Source: Spongiibacter tropicus DSM 19543 (GTDB taxonomy: Bacteria; Pseudomonadota; Gammaproteobacteria; Pseudomonadales; Spongiibacteraceae). Taken from it: a DNA stretch of 64,000 nucleotides. Below the pieces are notes generated by a model that searched no databases, was not told the origin of the DNA, and was given only the letters and a program-made list of their open reading frames with translations. The stretch is taken from the NCBI RefSeq assembly GCF_000420325.1, contig NZ_ATUS01000001.1, forward strand, positions 810,463 through 874,462. The letters are read 5' to 3'. A program made the translations under genes and the position numbers. Positions 17,880 to 26,316 of this stretch are shown piece by piece. Numbering within the stretch: the first letter of the stretch is position 1; every line of letters begins with the position of its first letter.

Positions 17880-18716
17880 TTAATCGAATTTTACTTCTGA
17901 ATATTCCGGATTCTCGCCATTCACGACAGCTTGTGTCAAGCCATGCAGATGCTTCTTGAGCGGGTGGGTAAATATCCAGAAAGACTCACTGCGAATAGCA
18001 TCAAAGACCTTTTCAGCCACGGCATCAGGAGAGATGAAATTGGGGTCCATCGCCTCCGTTGCGGCTTTTATTTCGGCGATTTTTTCCGGACTGGCGTCGT
18101 CTCCCAGGAAGCCACCAATGAGTGAATTGGCGATATTGGTAGACACGGGGCCCGGACACAGCAGCGATACGCCAATCGGCTTTTGCTGCATTTTCAGCTC
18201 GAGATACAGGCACTCAGTCAATCCTCTGACAGCCATTTTACAGGTGGTGTACTGAGCCATGTTCGGTGCGGCAACCAGCGACCCTACAGAGCCGGTGTTA
18301 ACGATATGCGCGGCATTCCCATTGTCAATTATGCGTGGCACAAAGGCATTGATGCCGTTGACCACACCCATAATGTTGATAGACATCATCTTCTGCCAGT
18401 CATCCGCACGTTGATCCCAGCAGCCGCCAACGCGAAGAATACCCGCATTATTGACCAGCAGATCGATCTCATTAAATCGTTCGAAACAGCTTTGTGCAAA
18501 ATCCTCCATCGCGATTGAGTCGGTCACATCCACGGGGCGATACAGCACATCTACGCCTTTTTGCTTCAATTGTTCGCTGAGGATTTCGAGCTCTGACGCA
18601 TTCATATCGATCAAGCCCAGGTTCATTCCCTCGTCTGCCGCCTTGATGGCAATCGCACGACCGATACCACTTGCAGCGCCGGTAATGACAGCGGCTTTAC
18701 CTTTAAAATTATTCAC
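17880..18716 (-). CDS. SDR family oxidoreductase
   Basis: 278-residue classical SDR: GAASGIG at 13-19, NNAG at 89-92, Ser143, Tyr156, Lys160 (YTTCK). GTG start at 18716 with GGGAG about 6 bases upstream. It is followed by the LysR gene and is divergent from the acetoacetate-decarboxylase-like gene across a 423-base gap. Similar in layout to the SDR at 8472-9338, so the two probably act on related substrates. Confidence 0.9.
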   Translation of the reverse strand: MNNFKGKAAVITGAASGIGRAIAIKAADEGMNLGLIDMNASELEILSEQLKQKGVDVLYRPVDVTDSIAMEDFAQSCFERFNEIDLLVNNAGILRVGGCWDQRADDWQKMMSINIMGVVNGINAFVPRIIDNGNAAHIVNTGSVGSLVAAPNMAQYTTCKMAVRGLTECLYLELKMQQKPIGVSLLCPGPVSTNIANSLIGGFLGDDASPEKIAEIKAATEAMDPNFISPDAVAEKVFDAIRSESFWIFTHPLKKHLHGLTQAVVNGENPEYSEVKFD

Positions 18717-19139
18717 AACAATCTCCCAGGGCCGCTAACACGGCTTTATTATTAGTTACAACGAACTTTCGCGTGCCTCTCAGGCGACGGGAGACACCGC
18801 CTCCCTGCTGGTATTTCTATCGATAGATCTTCCGCGACCTGCGGTCTGCAACGGCTAAAAACCACGCTTAATCATTGCTGTATCTCAATCTATCTCCGGT
18901 CGCCGCACTGAATAAACACGCAATTGAAAACAGAATGTATCCACTCAGTAGCTAATCCCAAAGTTCTGCTATTTAACCCAGGCTGTGAACACTCATATTA
19001 CGGATGACTTATTATAATCGCGCCTCGCTAATGCTAGTTTCCTTTGAGCTGATAACAGCCCGGAGCAACATTAGTTTATTCGCCAAGAAAATTAATGCCG
19101 GTAAAAAAATAATGAGACAACAATCAAAGGCAGGTTCTT
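18717..19139. other. 423-base divergent intergenic region
   Basis: No convincing gene here; a 74-codon frame from 19004 overlaps the next gene and has no ribosome site. A perfect TATAAT lies at 19013-19018 and could be the -10 of the 19140 gene (121 bases of leader), but no good -35 is found 16-18 bases upstream, so activation by a regulator such as the nearby LysR protein is possible. GATAGATC and other short repeats are not convincing operators. Confidence 0.4.
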
Positions 19140-19913
19140 ATGGCAGATTCAATTCATCCACCGCTCACCAGTCCCGGCGAGATCGCTCAATGGCCAATGC
19201 TGAAAATCGTTTATCGAACGACGCCTGAAGCCATCGCGAAGCTCCTCCCTCCCGGCATAGACCCCAGCGACACTTCCAACGTGAATATCACGGTCTACAA
19301 CCTCCCGGTAAATGAACAACCGGAATATGGCGTGATCATTACCGTCGACGCCGACTATCAAGGTCAAAAAGGCGAGTATGCGCTGGCCTACGGTATTGAT
19401 CAGGAGGGCGTGGTATTAATCAGCGTCATGATGAATGGTCAGCCCAAATTCCTCTGCTCAACGGAATACTATCGCCTGGGCAACAGCGTCACTGCACGTT
19501 GTCACCATCAGGGCTATACCTTCCTCGAATTCACCGGGGAAGCGACAGGCGAAGACCCGCTGGAATCCGGCATCGAACGCTTTGAGTGGTGGACAAAGTG
19601 TGTCCGTAAGGTCGGTGGCGAAAAGGGCTATGACTTCCCCCCGCATGTGGTGAAAATTCATGGCAGCTATGGTCCCGGCTACAGACTCGCCGTCTCCGGC
19701 AAGCTCACGCTTAAAGACAGCCCCTGGGATCCGGTCGCCTCATTACTGCCAATGGAAGAACAGTTATCCGCGCACCTGTGGTGGCCGGAATACAAGAGCC
19801 GCCATATCTCGATGGAAGGCCCGCTGGACCCCGATGCATTCTGGCCGTTTGTGGACACCATCGGCGGCAGCCGCTGGCCGGGCGTACTCGGCTCCCCCGC
19901 CAAAGACGCATAA
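19140..19913 (+). CDS. acetoacetate decarboxylase family protein
   Basis: 257 residues matching the acetoacetate decarboxylase fold: VYRTTPEAIAKLLPPG near the start and GQPKF at 100-104, where Lys103 corresponds to the candidate Schiff-base lysine region. Family members include true decarboxylases and many catabolic-cluster members of unknown reaction (aldolase/dehydratase-like). ATG at 19140 follows AGGCAGG. It is followed by an SDR gene 81 bases downstream. A role in processing a beta-keto acid from the ring-degradation route is inferred from context only. Confidence 0.85.
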   Translation: MADSIHPPLTSPGEIAQWPMLKIVYRTTPEAIAKLLPPGIDPSDTSNVNITVYNLPVNEQPEYGVIITVDADYQGQKGEYALAYGIDQEGVVLISVMMNGQPKFLCSTEYYRLGNSVTARCHHQGYTFLEFTGEATGEDPLESGIERFEWWTKCVRKVGGEKGYDFPPHVVKIHGSYGPGYRLAVSGKLTLKDSPWDPVASLLPMEEQLSAHLWWPEYKSRHISMEGPLDPDAFWPFVDTIGGSRWPGVLGSPAKDA

Positions 19914-19931
19914 GTCCCACCCCTTCACCGT

Positions 19932-19956
19932 CTGGCGCTCCTCAGTGCTGCGCCAG
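19932..19956 (+). other. intercistronic stem-loop
   Basis: TCTGGCGC/GCGCCAG: a 7-bp GC-rich stem (19932-19938 and 19950-19956) with an 11-base loop in the gap between the decarboxylase-like and SDR genes. No U-tract follows, so it is more likely an mRNA-stability or partial-attenuation element than a terminator. Confidence 0.35.
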
Positions 19957-19994
19957 GCGGACCCCACTTCCTGTTACTTACGGACGATCTAGTC

Positions 19995-20678
19995 ATGTCG
20001 TTAAACATCATTGTTACGGGTGGATTTGGCGCGCTGGGCAGCGTCGTATCTGCCGCCTTTCATCAACGAGGTCATCAGGTCTGTCGGGTTGACTATGCCA
20101 GCAGCAGTTCCACGAGCGGCATATCGACACTGGACCTGGCCGCCATCGATCTTTGCGACGCGGCGGAATGTGCGGGCGTTATGGAGAACGTCCAGCATAA
20201 AATGGGCGGACTGGATGTGCTGATCAATATCGCCGGGGGCTTCTGCTGGGAAACACTTCAGGATGGCGACATTGGGAATTGGGAGCGCCTGCACCGGATG
20301 AATGTTCTGACAGCCGCCACCATGACGCAGGCCGCACTGCCCGCGATCCGGAGCAGTGACTGTGGCCGCATTATCAATATCGGTGCGCTGGGCGCACTGG
20401 CAGCCGATGCCGGGCTCGGTGCCTACGCCGCGTCGAAATCTGGTGTGCACCGAATGACGGAGGCGCTGGCAAAGGAACTGGCAGATACCAAGGTGACCGT
20501 TAACGCCCTGCTGCCCAGTATTATCGACACAGATGCCAACCGGCAGGCCATGCCAGAGGCGGATACTCGCCAGTGGGTCAGCCCCTCAGCCATTGCGGAC
20601 GTCATGCTATTTCTGTGTTCGGCGGAAGCGGCATCCATCAGTGGTGCGCTGCTGCCGGTGTCGCGGGGCGGAGTGTAA
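19995..20678 (+). CDS. SDR family protein lacking the catalytic serine (dihydropteridine-reductase-like)
   Basis: 227-residue SDR with cofactor motif GGFGALG (9-15) and Tyr144/Lys148 (YAASK). The residue 13 before Tyr, normally the catalytic Ser, is Ala131 (NIGALGALAADAG). Dihydropteridine reductases show the same replacement and a similar YxxxK-xGxVH block, so this may be a quinonoid-type reductase rather than an alcohol dehydrogenase. It is the second gene of the decarboxylase-like/SDR pair. Confidence 0.85.
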   Translation: MSLNIIVTGGFGALGSVVSAAFHQRGHQVCRVDYASSSSTSGISTLDLAAIDLCDAAECAGVMENVQHKMGGLDVLINIAGGFCWETLQDGDIGNWERLHRMNVLTAATMTQAALPAIRSSDCGRIINIGALGALAADAGLGAYAASKSGVHRMTEALAKELADTKVTVNALLPSIIDTDANRQAMPEADTRQWVSPSAIADVMLFLCSAEAASISGALLPVSRGGV

Positions 20679-20814
20679 TCCCATCACACCTTGCCCGTGA
20701 TCGTCAGCGACTAATGCGCGATGCATGGGTATCGAGAAGAAATATCCAAGGAAACGCGAACTAAAACACCGTGATGGACGTGTTCAGAAGTGCGGGAGAA
20801 TTTGGGGGAAAAGA

Positions 20815-20889
20815 TGGTGGGCCGTGATGGATTCGAACCATCGACCAATTGGTTAAAAGCCAACTGCTCTACCACTGAGCTAACGGCCC
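20815..20889 (-). tRNA. tRNA-Lys (anticodon UUU)
   Basis: Full cloverleaf on the minus strand: acceptor GGGCCGT/ACGGCCC, D-arm GCTCAGTGGTAGAGC, anticodon stem GTTGG/CCAAT with loop CTTTTAA (anticodon TTT), T-arm GATGG-TTCGAAT-CCATC, discriminator A and encoded CCA at 20815-20817. Length 75 with CCA. It lies downstream of queC, as in pseudomonads and near the tol-pal locus of enterobacteria. Confidence 0.97.
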
Positions 20890-20903
20890 CGAAGGAGGCG
20901 CTT

Positions 20904-20931
20904 ATAATACGGATTTTGAGATCAAAAACAA
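20904..20931 (-). promoter_or_regulatory. promoter of tRNA-Lys
   Basis: Minus strand: -35 TTGTTT (20926-20931), 16-base spacer, -10 TATTAT (20904-20909), then AAGCGCC, a GC-rich discriminator as in growth-rate-controlled tRNA promoters. It lies between queC and the tRNA, so the tRNA need not depend on queC transcription. Confidence 0.5.
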
Positions 20932-20968
20932 CAGGATAAGCGCAAAAAATTTCGATTTTTTTACGGTG

Positions 20969-21640
20969 CTATTTATAGCGTGTCGGGTCGGCAACACCCG
21001 CCTGCGCAAAGCCCTCACGACGCAGGTAGCAGCTATCACAGCGGCCACAGGCCAGTCCATTGTCATCGGCGCGGTAGCAGGAAACGGTCAAGCCGTAGTC
21101 AACATTCAACTGCATTCCCAGCTGAATAATTTCCGATTTACTGAGGTCGATCAGCGGCGTTTCAATATGCAGCCCCTGCCCCTCGATACCGGCTTTGGTC
21201 GCGACATTCGCCAGCTTTTCAAAGGCATCAATAAAGGCGGGACGGCAATCAGGGTAGCCAGAGTAATCGACGGCATTGACGCCGATATGGATACTGTTGG
21301 CACCAATCACCTCGGCCCAGCCCAGGGCAATCGAGAGAAATACCGTGTTCCTGGCCGGAACATAGGTGACAGGAATACCCTCTCCACCGGCGTCTGGAAC
21401 ATCGATGTTGATATCGGTGAGAGCCGAGCCACCAATACTGCTCAAATCGAGCTTGATGACCTTGAATGCCGCCGCAGCCATGGCATCGGCCACGCGCTGG
21501 GCAGCCAGCAGCTCAGCGCGGTGCCGCTGTCCATAATCAAAGGCCAGCGCATAGCACTCATAGCCCTCGGCTCGGGCCTTGGCAAGAACAGTGGCGCTGT
21601 CCAGGCCACCCGATACTAATACAATTGCTTTCTTACTCAC
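20969..21640 (-). CDS. queC: 7-cyano-7-deazaguanine synthase QueC
   Basis: Makes preQ0 from 7-carboxy-7-deazaguanine and ammonia with ATP in queuosine biosynthesis. The 223-residue protein has the PP-loop SGGLDS at 10-15 and a C-terminal zinc-binding cysteine set (C-x8-C-x2-C-x2-[18 protein letters not shown]). Length is normal for the family. It lies 16 bases after queE on the same strand, forming the queE-queC pair downstream of tol-pal-cpoB. Confidence 0.97.
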   Translation of the reverse strand: MSKKAIVLVSGGLDSATVLAKARAEGYECYALAFDYGQRHRAELLAAQRVADAMAAAAFKVIKLDLSSIGGSALTDINIDVPDAGGEGIPVTYVPARNTVFLSIALGWAEVIGANSIHIGVNAVDYSGYPDCRPAFIDAFEKLANVATKAGIEGQGLHIETPLIDLSKSEIIQLGMQLNVDYGLTVSCYRADDNGLACGRCDSCYLRREGFAQAGVADPTRYK

Positions 21641-21656
21641 TGTGTAGCCTGTCTGG

Positions 21657-22304
21657 TTAATGACCTGCGGCGTCCTGCCATAGCAGTTTATGGAGTTGGA
21701 GTTGGAATCTCACCGGCAGATTATCTTCAACAATCCAGTCCGCCAGCTGTCTGGCGGGAAGCTGCTCAAAACTCGGTGAAAACAGCACTTCGCCCACCTT
21801 CTCATTGAGCTGGTACTGATCCAGCTGGAAACGCGCCCAGTCGTAGTCGCCACGGTCACAGATCACAAACTTTATTTGATCATTTGCGCCAAGGTGCGGG
21901 AGGTTATCCATCAGGTTGCGGTGTTGCTCGCCCGAGGCCGGTGTTTTCAGGTCAACCACTCGGGAGACGCGCGGGTCCACCGCATCAACCGGCATCGCAC
22001 CGCTGGTTTCCAGAGATACCTCATAACCGGCATCGCAAAGTGCCGTGAGCAACGGCAGGCAGTCCGGCTGCGCCAGGGGCTCGCCGCCGGTCACGCATAC
22101 GTAGCACGGCGCGTAGCTTTCCACTTTCGCCACGATCTCATCGATAGACTGGCGCTCACCGCCATGGAAAGCGTACTCAGTGTCGCAGTAAACACAGCGC
22201 AGCGGGCAGCCGGTTAGGCGCACAAATACCGTGGGCAAGCCGATGCTGCGGGACTCTCCCTGTAGGGAGTAGAAAATTTCGGTAATACGCAGACTGGCGC
22301 TCAT
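21657..22304 (-). CDS. queE: 7-carboxy-7-deazaguanine synthase QueE
   Basis: Radical SAM enzyme converting CPH4 to 7-carboxy-7-deazaguanine. The iron-sulfur motif is Cys33-x3-Cys37-x2-Cys40 ([10 protein letters not shown]), preceded by the family block [20 protein letters not shown]. 215 residues, a standard length. Immediately upstream of queC and downstream of cpoB (114-base gap). Confidence 0.97.
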   Translation of the reverse strand: MSASLRITEIFYSLQGESRSIGLPTVFVRLTGCPLRCVYCDTEYAFHGGERQSIDEIVAKVESYAPCYVCVTGGEPLAQPDCLPLLTALCDAGYEVSLETSGAMPVDAVDPRVSRVVDLKTPASGEQHRNLMDNLPHLGANDQIKFVICDRGDYDWARFQLDQYQLNEKVGEVLFSPSFEQLPARQLADWIVEDNLPVRFQLQLHKLLWQDAAGH

Positions 22305-22418
22305 CGCAGGGCCGCTCCGGCTGAAACGGCGGTGCCGTTGAGAAACGAAATGCAGAACGCGCCCATTTTAAAAGCTGAGCGCAGTGGCGCCAAGTGCCAG
22401 TATTGCCACTCGGGAAGA

Positions 22419-23222
22419 TCAGTAATTGCTGCGCAGGAATTCCCGAGCTTTTTTCACCGCTGAATTGCCGGTGTTGCCATAGCGGTCAATCACGTGCGTC
22501 AACAGTTCTCGGGCTTTCTGTTTGTCACCCTGCAGGAAGTAGACCGTACCCAATTTATACATCGCAGCGGGTACTTTGTTGTTGTCAGGGTAGGCCGACA
22601 ACAAGTTTTGGAACGCCTTGGCTGACGCTTCTAGGTTCTGGGGTTCGACCGCAACATGCAACTCACCCAGCCAATACCAGGCATTAGGGGTGTATCGATC
22701 ATCGGGATAGCGGGCAACATAGGCTTTGAACGCCTCGATTGCCTTTTCGTATTCACGTGATTTCACCAAGCCATAGGCATTGGCATAGTCAATAGAGGGC
22801 TGCCCGGTGGTGAAGCCATCCTCGGTTGCGTTTGACACGGTCGGCGCTTCCGCGCCTTTTTCCGACGACTTTCCGTCAGCATTTTTGCCGATAAGCGGAA
22901 TTTCCGGAGCATCCACCTCGTCGACGGCTGCGCTTGGCGCATTGCCGGACAAGGCAGCCAGGCGCCGGTCGATATCAATGTATCGATCCAGCCCCTGTTG
23001 CTTGAGCTGGCGAATCTGATGCCCCTGCTCTTCAACCACACCGCGCAGCGTCATGATCTCTGTGCGAAGTTGCTGAATCTGCTCGTAAACCTGCGCCCCC
23101 ATCGTGGCATTGCCCGAGTTGGCAAATCGATTCGGGTCGTTAATATCCTCGACCGGGGCCTGTGCCAGCGCCAGCGGGCTGGACAGCAGCAGGGAAACCA
23201 GCAGTGTTTTTCTCAGTTGCAT
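22419..23222 (-). CDS. cpoB: Tol-Pal system protein CpoB (YbgF)
   Basis: 267-residue periplasmic protein that coordinates PBP1B/outer membrane constriction with the Tol system. Signal peptide (cleavage near LALAQ), a trimerising coiled coil at about 38-75, a polar linker and three TPR-like repeats from about 142 (YANAYGLVKSREYEKAIEAF) to the end. Last gene of the tol-pal run, 18 bases after pal. Confidence 0.95.
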   Translation of the reverse strand: MQLRKTLLVSLLLSSPLALAQAPVEDINDPNRFANSGNATMGAQVYEQIQQLRTEIMTLRGVVEEQGHQIRQLKQQGLDRYIDIDRRLAALSGNAPSAAVDEVDAPEIPLIGKNADGKSSEKGAEAPTVSNATEDGFTTGQPSIDYANAYGLVKSREYEKAIEAFKAYVARYPDDRYTPNAWYWLGELHVAVEPQNLEASAKAFQNLLSAYPDNNKVPAAMYKLGTVYFLQGDKQKARELLTHVIDRYGNTGNSAVKKAREFLRSNY

Positions 23223-23240
23223 CAGATTGCCTTGTACAAA

Positions 23241-23735
23241 TTACTTCAGCTCAACGCGACGGTTTTTAGAGTAAGAAGCTTCAGATTGACCGAAGGCAAC
23301 CGGACGCTCTTCACCGTAGCTCACAGTTTCAATACGGTAGCGAGCAATGCCATTGATAGCCATGTAATCGGCTACAGAGTTGGCACGACGCTCACCCAGC
23401 GCCATATTGTATTCGCGAGTGCCACGTTCGTCAGCATGACCTTCCAGACGGATCGGACCGCTGGTCTTTTTCAGACGGGCGATTTGGGCATCCAGGTTGC
23501 GACGTGCTTCTGAAGTCAGGGTGGCCTGGTCAAACTCGAAGTAGAAGATGTTTTCCAGAACCACTTCAGGCTCTTGCGTCTCGTAAGCAGAAACATCACT
23601 TTCCATGCCTTGAGTCGGCTCGGTGTAAGTGTTCATTTCGCTGCCGCTGCCTTCTTCTACGTCATTTGAAGCACAACCGGTCAGCAGGGCACCGGCAAAG
23701 GCGACACTCAGGAACAACTTGGATTGGTATTTCAT
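23241..23735 (-). CDS. pal: peptidoglycan-associated lipoprotein Pal
   Basis: 164-residue outer membrane lipoprotein: lipobox LLTGC, then an OmpA-like peptidoglycan-binding domain with LEGHADERGTREYNMALGERRA. ATG at 23735 (with GGGGAAA just upstream) is the right start; the longer frame to 23777 adds a non-signal extension. Binds TolB and peptidoglycan. Confidence 0.97.
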   Translation of the reverse strand: MKYQSKLFLSVAFAGALLTGCASNDVEEGSGSEMNTYTEPTQGMESDVSAYETQEPEVVLENIFYFEFDQATLTSEARRNLDAQIARLKKTSGPIRLEGHADERGTREYNMALGERRANSVADYMAINGIARYRIETVSYGEERPVAFGQSEASYSKNRRVELK

Positions 23736-23769
23736 AGCATTTCCCCATTGATGAAGTTTACTTTTACCG

Positions 23770-23788
23770 GCGGACAACCATTGTCCGC
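23770..23788 (-). other. hairpin in the tolB-pal intergenic region
   Basis: GCGGACAA (23770-23777) pairs perfectly with TTGTCCGC (23781-23788) across a three-base loop, in the 69-base gap after tolB and just before the pal ribosome site. On the minus-strand transcript no U-tract follows, so it may mark an RNA-processing or stability element that lets pal be made in excess over tolB. Confidence 0.45.
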
Positions 23789-23804
23789 ACTGTTTTTCCG
23801 GCCA

Positions 23805-25103
23805 CTACTCATATAGAAAAGGCGACCATGCCGGCTCGCGCACATCTCCAAACCGGGATGGAAGGCGATATTTCACCCCACCATCCACAGATACTGCTGC
23901 CAAAACGCCCTGACCATTGTAGGTAGTAGAATACAGCAACATGCTGCCATTAGGCGCCACACTTGGCGACTCATCAAGGTCCGTTGTCGTCAGAATTTCA
24001 ACGCGATTGCGTTTAAAGTCCTGAACGCCAATATGAAACCGCCCCTTGACTCTATGTACCATAACCAGGCCAAGACCGTCGCCCAACACACGGGCGCGGG
24101 CATTGTAATCCCCTTCAAACGTGATGCGTTCGACACTGCCTGATGCCAGTTCCACCTTGTATATCTGCGGCTTACCACCGCGATCCGAGGTGAAATACAG
24201 CGATTTACCGTCCGGCGCCCAAGCCGGCTCGGTATCGATAGCAAAATGATTTGTTACCCGCTGTATAGCACTTGTTGTCAAATCCATCACATAAATATCC
24301 GGGCTGCCATCCTTTGACAGCACCATCGCCAGTTGTCGACCGTCTGGCGAAAACGCCGGCGCACCATTCAGACCACGGAAATTGGTCAATTGTTGCCGTT
24401 CACCGGTTTCCAAATTATGTAAATATATCGCAGGCCGGGTGGTTTTAAAGGATACATAGGCAATTTTCTTGCCGTCTGGCGACCATGTCGGCGCTAAAAT
24501 AGGCTCCATACTGTCGGCCAGCACTTCTTCACCCACACCGTCGATATCGCTTTTCAGCAGCCGGTATCGAAACCGCGTATCACCCTCTCGAACAGCGGAA
24601 ACATAGAGCAGCTGTGTTCTGAACGCACCGCGAATGTTGGTGAGTTTTTCATAAATGCGATCGCTGATAGTGTGCGCCAGAAAGCGCACTTTTTTAAGGC
24701 TCTGCTGCTCTTCACCTTTCAAAATACTTTGCTGGGTATTCACATCCAGCAACTCATAACGCGCAATCAGGTTATTGTTGGCGCCAAAGCTCAATTCACC
24801 CACCACCACATAGTCCACACCGAGGCTTTTCCAGTCCCGGTAGTAAACCTCTGACGCCCTGGACGGACGGCTGAGCATGTCGGCACGGCTCAGTGGTTCG
24901 AACAGGCCGCTGCGGTGCAGGTCTCGCTCGACGATTGACGCAACGTCCTCCTGCAGCGTCACACCGGCCGTCCAGCCAAAAGGCACTACCGCTATGGGCA
25001 GTGGATCGTCGTTGCCTTCGTTAATTTCAATGCTCAGCTCCGCCCTTAATAGCGGGGCTGTACACAATAAAAACATCAGCAGGAATGAACGCAATACCAT
25101 CAT
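23805..25103 (-). CDS. tolB: Tol-Pal system protein TolB
   Basis: 432-residue periplasmic beta-propeller protein. Signal peptide ends near LLRAELSIEI, an N-terminal domain to about 165, then six-blade WD40-like PD40 repeats (APTWSPDGKKIAYVSF, APAFSPDGRQLAMVLS, EPAWAPDGKSLYFTSD). Contacts TolA and Pal. Overlaps tolA by 4 bases (ATGA). Confidence 0.97.
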   Translation of the reverse strand: MMVLRSFLLMFLLCTAPLLRAELSIEINEGNDDPLPIAVVPFGWTAGVTLQEDVASIVERDLHRSGLFEPLSRADMLSRPSRASEVYYRDWKSLGVDYVVVGELSFGANNNLIARYELLDVNTQQSILKGEEQQSLKKVRFLAHTISDRIYEKLTNIRGAFRTQLLYVSAVREGDTRFRYRLLKSDIDGVGEEVLADSMEPILAPTWSPDGKKIAYVSFKTTRPAIYLHNLETGERQQLTNFRGLNGAPAFSPDGRQLAMVLSKDGSPDIYVMDLTTSAIQRVTNHFAIDTEPAWAPDGKSLYFTSDRGGKPQIYKVELASGSVERITFEGDYNARARVLGDGLGLVMVHRVKGRFHIGVQDFKRNRVEILTTTDLDESPSVAPNGSMLLYSTTYNGQGVLAAVSVDGGVKYRLPSRFGDVREPAWSPFLYE

Positions 25104-25861
25104 CGCCTCAAATCTGTTGGCTTGAATACAAAGTTAAATTTTCTGAACTGCCGTTCAAAGACAGCAGGGTTTTGGCGACCGAGTTCGCCCAGCTCGTCGA
25201 TTCGCCCGAGACCTTTGACCGCACGAATCGCAGATCGATCAAATGCTTCGTCACCGCTTCCCTCCACAATATAGGCATTATGGATTTCACCCGTCGGCAA
25301 CATTTCAACCCCCACCGTCGCCGACATACCGTTGCGGGCCGACGGAGGACGGGTCCAGTTACGCTGCACCAGCGCGACAATCAAGTCCTGATAACTGCTG
25401 ACCAGTTCTGCTTCTTCCAGCATGGCGTCTTCCGATGCCAGTGCGGCAGCCAGCTCATCCTCCTGCTGGCGCTGCAGTTCTTCCTGCAAGGCTTCCAGAC
25501 GCGCCTGCTCCTCCGCCTTGGCCTTCGCAGCTTCTTCTGCCTTTTTACGGCGCAATTCTTCCGGCGTTGGCCCCTTTTTGGGGACCGGCTTGGGTTTCGG
25601 TTCAGGCTTGGGCACCGGTTTGGGCTCTGGCTTGGGTTCCGGCTTCGGCTTGGGTTTAGGCTTGGGTTTCGGCGCAGGCTTTGGCGCCGGAGCAGGCTTG
25701 CTGCGCACCGGCTCGACCACCAGTTTGGCGTGAATCACCCGAGGCGGCTCTTTCAGCGGCTGGGTATCACTGAGCCCAGGCAGGCCTATCAGCAACACGG
25801 CCAATACGATGCCATGCAGTGTCAATGACACCAGAGCTGGAACAAGCGTAAAGCCCGGCAT
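25100..25861 (-). CDS. tolA: Tol-Pal system protein TolA with a Lys-Pro rod
   Basis: 253 residues: N-terminal membrane anchor (about 9-27), a 43-residue Lys-Pro/Glu-Pro dipeptide region (about 54-97), a charged helix rich in Ala/Glu/Lys to about 150, and the conserved C-terminal domain (VQRNWTRPPSA..., residues 167-253) that binds TolB and Pal. The short helix plus polyproline-type rod is unlike the long alanine-rich helix of E. coli TolA (421 residues). Sits between tolR and tolB. Confidence 0.95.
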   Translation of the reverse strand: MPGFTLVPALVSLTLHGIVLAVLLIGLPGLSDTQPLKEPPRVIHAKLVVEPVRSKPAPAPKPAPKPKPKPKPKPEPKPEPKPVPKPEPKPKPVPKKGPTPEELRRKKAEEAAKAKAEEQARLEALQEELQRQQEDELAAALASEDAMLEEAELVSSYQDLIVALVQRNWTRPPSARNGMSATVGVEMLPTGEIHNAYIVEGSGDEAFDRSAIRAVKGLGRIDELGELGRQNPAVFERQFRKFNFVFKPTDLRR

Positions 25862-25865
25862 GGTT

Positions 25866-26309
25866 TCAGCGGCGCCCTTTCACAGGTGGTTCGTCGGTAA
25901 TCAGTCCGATGGATTGAGCACCGGCGCCTTGCAGCGCGGCCATGGCCGCTACCACACTGCCATAATCGACCGCCGTGTCACCGCGCACCATGACTGGCGT
26001 TTTGGGCTTGCGGCGCAGGATCTTGCTGAGCTTATCACCGATTTCTGCGAGCTCTACCGGCTCACCTTGCTTATCGGGGTCACCCAGGCTCACATAGTAA
26101 CGCCCCTGCTTGTCTACCGAGACGATAATCGGGTCATCATCACTCGGCGGCACCGGCTCTGTTGATGCTTCAGGCAAATCAACCTGAACACCCTGTACCA
26201 GCATCGGTGCAGTCACCATAAAAACAATCAGCAGTACCAGCATCACGTCGATATAAGGAACGACGTTAATCTCCGACATGCGTTTGCGCTTGTTGCGACG
26301 AGCCATCAT
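25866..26309 (-). CDS. tolR: Tol-Pal system protein TolR
   Basis: 147-residue ExbD/TolR protein with one membrane segment (VPYIDVMLVLLIVFMVTAPML, with the conserved proton-relay Asp in YIDVML) and a periplasmic domain. ATG at 26309 or 26306 (tandem MM) follows GAGG located over the tolQ stop; the frame further upstream would run into tolQ. Part of the TolQ-TolR motor. Confidence 0.95.
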   Translation of the reverse strand: MMARRNKRKRMSEINVVPYIDVMLVLLIVFMVTAPMLVQGVQVDLPEASTEPVPPSDDDPIIVSVDKQGRYYVSLGDPDKQGEPVELAEIGDKLSKILRRKPKTPVMVRGDTAVDYGSVVAAMAALQGAGAQSIGLITDEPPVKGRR

Positions 26310-26316
26310 GAAGTCC

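Noticed and set aside
20679-20814. Search for an integrase or duplicated tRNA end near tRNA-Lys
   Set aside because: Nothing coding or repeated was found in this 136-base gap, so an island boundary is not claimed as a feature.
20944-20968. A-run/T-run near queC as a terminator
   Set aside because: The possible AAAAAA/TTTTTT pairing is weak, with no GC stem, so I do not call it.
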